From an uncultured Treponema sp. (GTDB taxonomy: Bacteria > Spirochaetota > Spirochaetia > Treponematales > Treponemataceae): 11,971 bases of DNA. The stretch is from contig CALCEK010000265.1 in the NCBI GenBank assembly GCA_937900125.1, positions 1 through 11,971 of the forward strand. The letters run 5' to 3'. Positions 7,683-11,971 of the stretch are shown piece after piece (position 1 is the stretch's first letter; each line of letters begins with the position of its first letter). The notes under the pieces were generated by a model, which saw only the letters and a list, made by a program, of their open reading frames with translations, was not told the DNA's origin and searched no databases. A program made the position numbers and the translations under genes.

Positions 7683-9428
7683 ATGGCAAAACTAAATTTA
7701 AACTTTGAAGAAAAAATTTTTAGGCAGAGCATTGCGCCGAACGTGTTAGCAGGCTCAGTAATTTTTTTGTATTCGGGATTTGCGATTTCTTTTCAAATGA
7801 AACAAATTCCGCTTGCACTTGTTGCCCTCACAATAATCGTCCTTATTGCAGAATTTGTTTTTTCTCCATTGACAAATGGAATTTTAACAAAAAATTTAAA
7901 TCAAAGAATCCAAAAATGGAATGACGGAGAATTAGAAAGCGACAGGGAAAGAACAATTTTGTTTGAAGACCTAATGCTTTTTCCGCTCAAAAAAGCCATA
8001 CAAACTTACATTTATTTTATTGTATGTTCGGGACTTATGGCGATTTGTTGCCATTTTATTCCAACAATTAAAATCGACTGGAAAACATTGCTTTTGTCTT
8101 TTATTTGCTGCTCGTTTGGCACTTATATTGTTGCGCTTTTTACGCTCACAAATTCAGAAAGCATTTGTTTTCCTTATGCCACTCGGCTTATTTCTGACGG
8201 AATTGACCAAGAATATGTAAAAGAAAAAAAACATTTTGGTTTAACCTTAGGATTGCGCACTTTTGTTTACTTGATAAATCCAGTTCTTTATTCAAATGGA
8301 ATTGTGTGTCTTTTGATTTTGTGGGGATATGGGAAAGTGAATGGAGCACTCGAATCTCCTATTGCGCAAGTTATAAAAGTGAGCATTATTTCTGTTGCAA
8401 ACATTTCAATTAGTCTTTCGCTTTGCATTTTGTATTTTAAACACATTCAGCTCAACACAAACAAATTAAAATCAACGCTCACAAATGTTATAACAACGGG
8501 CGCAACTTACAATTTTACCGAAACTACTTTGTCCGACAAAATGGAATACAATATTCACCTTTTGAATCAAGTAGTTCAGGCGTTTAACTCTTTGCTTGAG
8601 CGGGCGGCAATAATCGGAACAAATGTCCTTACAACAACGGAAAATCTTACGGCAACTTCAACTGAATTTTCTTCAACGTCAAATGAGCAAAGTGCTGCGG
8701 TAAAAGAAATTTCTACAACGATGAAAGATTCAAACGCGCTTTCTCAAAATATTTCAAATCGAATAAAACGAGTTCTTGCCGACACAAAAGACACTTTTGA
8801 CGATGTTTCTTCGAGCTTTGAAATTTTACGGGAAATTATTTCGCAAATGGAAGAAATTGATTCTACTAACACCACGATAATCGGCGGAATAAAAAATCTT
8901 GAACAGCAAATTCATAATATTGGCGATGTTGTTTCAATCATAACAGACATTGCAGACCAAACTAGAATAATTGCCTTTAATGCCGAGCTAGAATCTGTAA
9001 GCGCAGGGAAAGACGGACATTCATTCCACATTGTTGCAACAGAAATTCGCCGTCTCGCTTCTAGTACAATCGATAGCATAAATGAAATCAATATTTCAAT
9101 CATAAACATTCAAAATGCTTCCGCAAATTTAATTGAAGCTTCTGAGGGCGGAACAAAACAAATCGATGAAGAAACAAAACTCGCCCACGATTTGGAAGAG
9201 CGTTTTACAACAATTGATAGTCTTGCAAAAACCACATCGCAAAAGATGGACGACATTTCGCAAATTATTGCGCAACAAACTATTTCTTTTGCGCAAATTG
9301 AGCAAACGCTAAACAATATGAGTTCCGAGCTAGAATCGTTTACGCAAAATACAAAAACAATAAAAGACATTACCGCAAATATGCAGCAGATTGCCTCAAA
9401 TCTTTCAAATATGCAGGAGGAAAACTAA
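7683..9428 (+). CDS. MCP-like protein 4, six-helix membrane sensor
   Basis: Last gene of the operon, 581 residues from ATG 7683 (585 if from 7671). Six membrane helices lie at about 17-36, 41-63, 104-125, 132-156, 188-215 and 227-252. Helix 2 ends in E-F-V-F-S-P-L, a variant of the motif shared by its paralogues, and S-I-C-F-P-Y (Cys162) with a following G-I-D follows helix 4. The linker has K-M-E-Y and the same Y-x5-N spacing. The segment before the tip contains S-N-E-Q-S-A-A-V-K-E-I, a normal MCP adaptation-helix sequence. The tip is D-Q-T-R-I-I-A-F-N-A-E-L-E-S-V-S (Phe432), and the distal arm keeps F-H-I-V-A-T-E-I-R-R-L-A. Asn of Q-T-N is Arg and Tsr Arg388 is Ser. No CheR/CheB pentapeptide is visible. 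It ends 15 bp before the convergent peptidase gene with no clear terminator between. Confidence 0.87.
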   Translation: MAKLNLNFEEKIFRQSIAPNVLAGSVIFLYSGFAISFQMKQIPLALVALTIIVLIAEFVFSPLTNGILTKNLNQRIQKWNDGELESDRERTILFEDLMLFPLKKAIQTYIYFIVCSGLMAICCHFIPTIKIDWKTLLLSFICCSFGTYIVALFTLTNSESICFPYATRLISDGIDQEYVKEKKHFGLTLGLRTFVYLINPVLYSNGIVCLLILWGYGKVNGALESPIAQVIKVSIISVANISISLSLCILYFKHIQLNTNKLKSTLTNVITTGATYNFTETTLSDKMEYNIHLLNQVVQAFNSLLERAAIIGTNVLTTTENLTATSTEFSSTSNEQSAAVKEISTTMKDSNALSQNISNRIKRVLADTKDTFDDVSSSFEILREIISQMEEIDSTNTTIIGGIKNLEQQIHNIGDVVSIITDIADQTRIIAFNAELESVSAGKDGHSFHIVATEIRRLASSTIDSINEINISIINIQNASANLIEASEGGTKQIDEETKLAHDLEERFTTIDSLAKTTSQKMDDISQIIAQQTISFAQIEQTLNNMSSELESFTQNTKTIKDITANMQQIASNLSNMQEEN

Positions 9429-9443
9429 AAAAACGCGCAAAGT

Positions 9444-10349
9444 TTAGAGCAATGGAGTTTTTGTTTCGGCAACAACGCGCAAAATATTTTCCATTACTCT
9501 AAAACTTATCTCTGTAAGACTTTGCACATTGTCGTTTGGCGTGTGAAATAATTTCCAAGTGAGCGGCATTCTTTCTTTGTACGAATATTCAACATAATCT
9601 GGAGAAAGCCGTTCTTGCCTAGAAGATTCCCGATTCATCACGGCGAGTTCAAGATTTTTATTGTGGAGAAGTTCGCGCGAATACAAAACCGCCTCTTCTG
9701 CAGGGAGGAGCGTAATTGCAACCGCAGGAATTCCACAAGCTAAAAATGAAGCATTGTCGCTATACGGAACAGGAAGTGTCATCCACCTACCTGGACTTGC
9801 ACGGCGCAAAATATTTTGTGCGCGGTTATACAATTCATTAAATTGCTGAACAAACGCTTTTGAAGTTCCATTAGGCAAAATTGTCCTAGCAAGAATTGGA
9901 ACTTCTCCCCTTCCGCAAGAATCAAAAACGTAAACATCGTCATTTGTAATTCCAAGTCGCCTAAACACCGAAGCAATTCCATACGCGCCCTGCTCGGTAA
10001 CACCCCTATTCCACCCAAGTTCCTCGCCATCGGTAAAAAAAATGCGCACATTGTGAAACATCGGGTAAGAAGCAAGGCGCACCGCCCAAGACATAATTTG
10101 CCAGTCCGCCGCACTATTGTCATTTGCACCAGGGCTACCTTCTACGCGGTCGTAATGGGCAATTACGGTTTTTATTTTGTACTGAGGATTATATTGCGAT
10201 TTAGGAAACTGCACCAAAATGTGATTTTTTCCGTCAATAACAGTTCGTGCTGATTTTACACCATGTTTTAAAAGCCACTCTTGAATAATGTCAGCGCGAG
10301 GAGCATTTGGTTCAATGTACGAATAAAATTCCTTATCCAAAAAATCCAT
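9444..10349 (-). CDS. M28-family zinc aminopeptidase-like protein
   Basis: Predicted metallopeptidase of about 301 residues releasing N-terminal amino acids or acting on small peptides; the substrate cannot be read from sequence. Two-zinc ligands of the M28 fold are visible in order: His65 (A-H-Y-D), Asp77 (G-A-N-D-N-S-A), general base Glu109 with ligand Glu110 (D-G-E-E-L-G), Asp143 (V-F-D-S-C-G) and His269 (F-H-T-P-N-D-N). The catalytic set is complete. There is no signal peptide or membrane helix, so it is probably cytoplasmic. I chose ATG 10349 because a near-consensus promoter puts the transcription start on that A; the in-frame GTG at 10364 lies upstream of the -10 box and would not be in that transcript. 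Neither start has a Shine-Dalgarno site. It is convergent with the MCP operon and downstream of the GH3 gene on the same strand. A link with muropeptide or glycopeptide breakdown is possible from that pairing. Confidence 0.85.
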   Translation of the reverse strand: MDFLDKEFYSYIEPNAPRADIIQEWLLKHGVKSARTVIDGKNHILVQFPKSQYNPQYKIKTVIAHYDRVEGSPGANDNSAADWQIMSWAVRLASYPMFHNVRIFFTDGEELGWNRGVTEQGAYGIASVFRRLGITNDDVYVFDSCGRGEVPILARTILPNGTSKAFVQQFNELYNRAQNILRRASPGRWMTLPVPYSDNASFLACGIPAVAITLLPAEEAVLYSRELLHNKNLELAVMNRESSRQERLSPDYVEYSYKERMPLTWKLFHTPNDNVQSLTEISFRVMENILRVVAETKTPLL

Positions 10350-10355
10350 ACAATT

Positions 10356-10384
10356 ATTATACACGCAACTTTTCTGTTTGTAAA
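10356..10384 (-). promoter_or_regulatory. Sigma-70-type promoter of the M28 peptidase, predicted leaderless
   Basis: On the minus strand TTTACA (10384-10379), a 17-bp spacer and a perfect TATAAT (10361-10356). Seven bases beyond the -10 box is 10349, the A of the peptidase ATG, so the mRNA would begin at the start codon with no leader. The absence of any Shine-Dalgarno sequence agrees with this. Confidence 0.65.
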
Positions 10385-10391
10385 ATACAAA

Positions 10392-10419
10392 TTTGCCATG
10401 CCCCTAATTACATGGCAAA
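10392..10419 (-). terminator. Inverted repeat: probable terminator of the GH3 gene or an operator
   Basis: Perfect 9-bp arms TTTGCCATG (10392-10400) and CATGGCAAA (10411-10419) flank a 10-nt loop. On the minus strand the hairpin lies about 30 nt past the GH3 stop and is followed by TTTGTATTTT, a broken U-tract, which fits a modest intrinsic terminator. It ends 7 bp upstream of the peptidase -35 box, so it could instead, or also, bind a repressor. Confidence 0.45.
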
Positions 10420-10449
10420 ACATACACTTTGTAACACGTCCAAAAATTT

Positions 10450-11971
10450 TTATTCAAGCGGAACAACACCTTTCGGGACAAAATCGCCACGCAAGGCTGC
10501 AAACAAGGCTTTAAAAGAATAAAGTGAATAACTGTAACCGCACAAAATGGTGTCAGCAAATTCAAAGCCATCAAGAACCCAAACTGGCGACATTATCGAA
10601 AGCACAATTACATTATTTCCCGCATCTTTTAGGCGTTTTGCAATGTTTGAAGAATGTCGGTCAGAAACGCAAACAATTACCGTATCGTATCGCTTTGCGG
10701 TAGAAAGAAGATATGTCGCATTCCATTCGTTGTAATTGCTTTGGTCATCTTTTATTGTAGAAGAAAAATAATAGGATTCGGATTCTGGGTAAAACTTTTT
10801 TCCAATTTCGTGAAACTCCTTATAAGTGCCTGCCAACAAAACTGATTGCTTTTTTTTGCTTGCAAATGGATACATTGTTCCGCCCCGCAAAAGTGAAATT
10901 GAGCGGCAAGCCTGTTCCAAAAAAAACTTTTGTCCATCTTTGTCTGGAATGTTTTGATAAATAGTTGATTCGTCTGGGAAAAGTGGCGCAGGAGTGCTTC
11001 CCTTAAAATAATTTAGCTTTGCATAAACAACTCTAAATGCCGCATCCATAACGCGCTCTTTAAAATCTGAAACACTCGTCATTCGTTCAAGATTTTTTAC
11101 CCACAAATTATCGTTTAATCCCGCAGTTGAAGAAGAAATTACAATGTCATTTCCCGCCTCAATCGCCATTGTAACCGCCTTTGTGAGCGAACCTGCAAAC
11201 ATAGTCGCCCCGTTCATCGTCATATCATCCGTAATAATCAAACCTTTAAAGCCTAGCTCGCCACGCAAAATTTCTTGCAAAAAAGTTTTAGAAAGGCTTG
11301 CGGGAGTTCCGTCCTTTTCAATTTGTGGAAAAGAAAGATGCCCACTCATAATCGCAGGAATGCCCGCTTGAATCAAATAACGAAAAGGAATCAATTCTCT
11401 GCTCATAAGAGTTTTAGAATCAATGTTGATTTCTGGAAGCCGCCCGTGAGAATCAAGGCTTGTGTCCCCATGACCTGGATAATGTTTTGCGGTTGGAAGA
11501 ACACCAGCGGCAAGGCTTCCCATAGCAAATGCCTCGCCCAAAACACCAGCATTAACCGCCCCTGAACCAAAAGAGCGCGGTCCAATCACCGTAGATTCCA
11601 AATTCGTGTACAGGTCAACCGTTGGCGCAAAATTCATATTTATTCCAAGCGTTGCAATTTCTTTGTTAATATAATACCCCGAATAGTAAGCGTCGGAGGC
11701 AAATCCCGAAGCTCCAATTGCCATGTTGCCAGGCGTTTCACTGGTGTCACCCTTAACGTGCCTAATCCAGCCGCCTTCTTGGTCAGTTGCAACAAAAAGC
11801 GGAATCTTAAATCGCCTTCCCGCCGCTTCCGTTTGCAAAAGTCTAACCGAACGGGCAACCTGCGTAATGTTGTCAGTGTTCCAGCCGAAAACTTTTACGC
11901 TTCCTAAACCGCGTTGTAAAACCCAAGAGTTTAAAAGTGCACTCGGCTCCGTACCCGCCCAGCCAAACATC
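10450..11971 (-). CDS. GH3 family beta-N-acetylhexosaminidase, NagZ-like (N-terminus missing)
   Basis: Predicted glycoside hydrolase removing terminal N-acetylglucosamine, as in muropeptide recycling or glycoconjugate degradation. The frame is open to the right edge, with 506 residues from an ATG at 11970. That ATG is probably internal: F-G-W-A-G-T-E normally follows an N-terminal stretch of a few dozen residues, so the true start and any signal peptide lie outside. The barrel domain (~1-335) shows A-T-D-Q-E-G-G, the K162-H-Y-P-G-H-G-D169 signature with a downstream D-S-H that supplies the mobile Asp/His acid-base dyad of NagZ-type enzymes, S-G-H-L-S-F-P, and I-T-D-D-M-T-M with the nucleophile at Asp248/249. 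Residues ~345-506 form a GH3 C-terminal alpha/beta domain ending in a typical G-x-x-x-P-K-G-V-V-P segment, the two-domain layout of B. subtilis NagZ rather than the short E. coli form. The Asp/His dyad argues for hexosaminidase over beta-glucosidase. Confidence 0.88.
   Translation of the reverse strand, partial: MFGWAGTEPSALLNSWVLQRGLGSVKVFGWNTDNITQVARSVRLLQTEAAGRRFKIPLFVATDQEGGWIRHVKGDTSETPGNMAIGASGFASDAYYSGYYINKEIATLGINMNFAPTVDLYTNLESTVIGPRSFGSGAVNAGVLGEAFAMGSLAAGVLPTAKHYPGHGDTSLDSHGRLPEINIDSKTLMSRELIPFRYLIQAGIPAIMSGHLSFPQIEKDGTPASLSKTFLQEILRGELGFKGLIITDDMTMNGATMFAGSLTKAVTMAIEAGNDIVISSSTAGLNDNLWVKNLERMTSVSDFKERVMDAAFRVVYAKLNYFKGSTPAPLFPDESTIYQNIPDKDGQKFFLEQACRSISLLRGGTMYPFASKKKQSVLLAGTYKEFHEIGKKFYPESESYYFSSTIKDDQSNYNEWNATYLLSTAKRYDTVIVCVSDRHSSNIAKRLKDAGNNVIVLSIMSPVWVLDGFEFADTILCGYSYSLYSFKALFAALRGDFVPKGVVPLE

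Noticed and set aside
2365..9428. Four MCP copies as an assembly repeat or recent nucleotide-level duplication
   Set aside because: The four proteins differ throughout, with conserved motifs only, so they are old paralogues rather than a collapsed or artefactual repeat.
9432..9483. Direct repeat AACGCGCAAA at 9432-9441 and 9474-9483
   Set aside because: Ten bases only, the second copy is inside peptidase coding sequence, and no mobile element or attachment-site features accompany it.
10362..10364. GTG start for the M28 peptidase
   Set aside because: It lies just upstream of the perfect TATAAT and so outside the predicted transcript, and it has no ribosome site. It would be used only if transcription reads through from the GH3 gene.
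10281..10522. Overlapping plus-strand open frames across the peptidase start and GH3 end
   Set aside because: They are antisense to confidently assigned genes and to the promoter and palindrome, with no ribosome site or domain.

Overview
The window looks like bacterial DNA from a host-associated, AT-rich spirochaete, most probably a Treponema. That is inferred from style: a class III adenylyl cyclase with an N-terminal receiver-like domain and a Trp-Asp-Gly C-terminal tail, a stack of methyl-accepting chemotaxis proteins (MCPs), and sampled coding GC near 38-40%. No rRNA or marker gene confirms it. The first ~480 bases do not fit: they are 19% GC (91 of 480 by hand count) and carry one long open frame on the minus strand whose translation resembles low-complexity protist proteins.

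Layout. (1) Positions 1-489, minus strand: a partial, Asn/Lys-rich, eukaryote-like open frame running off the left edge. (2) Positions 494-9428, plus strand: a tightly packed five-gene operon of an adenylyl cyclase followed by four paralogous MCP-like proteins. Each MCP has six predicted membrane helices, no periplasmic sensor domain, and a non-canonical signalling tip. Junctions are 8-bp gap, 8-bp overlap, 4-bp overlap, then a 1-bp overlap or 11-bp gap depending on the last start. (3) Positions 9444-10349, minus strand: an M28-family zinc peptidase, convergent with the operon, with a near-consensus promoter placed so that its mRNA would be leaderless. (4) A 9-bp inverted repeat at 10392-10419. 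(5) Positions 10450-11971, minus strand: a GH3 beta-N-acetylhexosaminidase (NagZ-like), complete at its C-terminus and cut by the right edge.

How the genes may work together. The cyclase keeps every catalytic residue needed to make cAMP, but its receiver domain has lost the phosphorylation site, so it is unlikely to be switched by a histidine kinase. The four MCP-like proteins share a membrane module that I cannot assign to a named family and share the same departures from the chemoreceptor tip consensus. No cheA, cheW, cheR or cheB is present. The most interesting hypothesis is a membrane-sensing array of paralogous MCP hairpins whose output is, at least partly, cAMP made by the co-transcribed cyclase. 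This is inference from operon structure and residue changes. The minus-strand pair (GH3 hexosaminidase and M28 peptidase) would suit turnover of muropeptides or host glycoconjugates, though the inverted repeat and a separate promoter suggest they are not one simple transcript.

I saw no tRNA, rRNA, CRISPR array, insertion sequence or attachment site. The only non-coding stretch of any size is 10350-10449, about 100 bp, holding the promoter and the inverted repeat.
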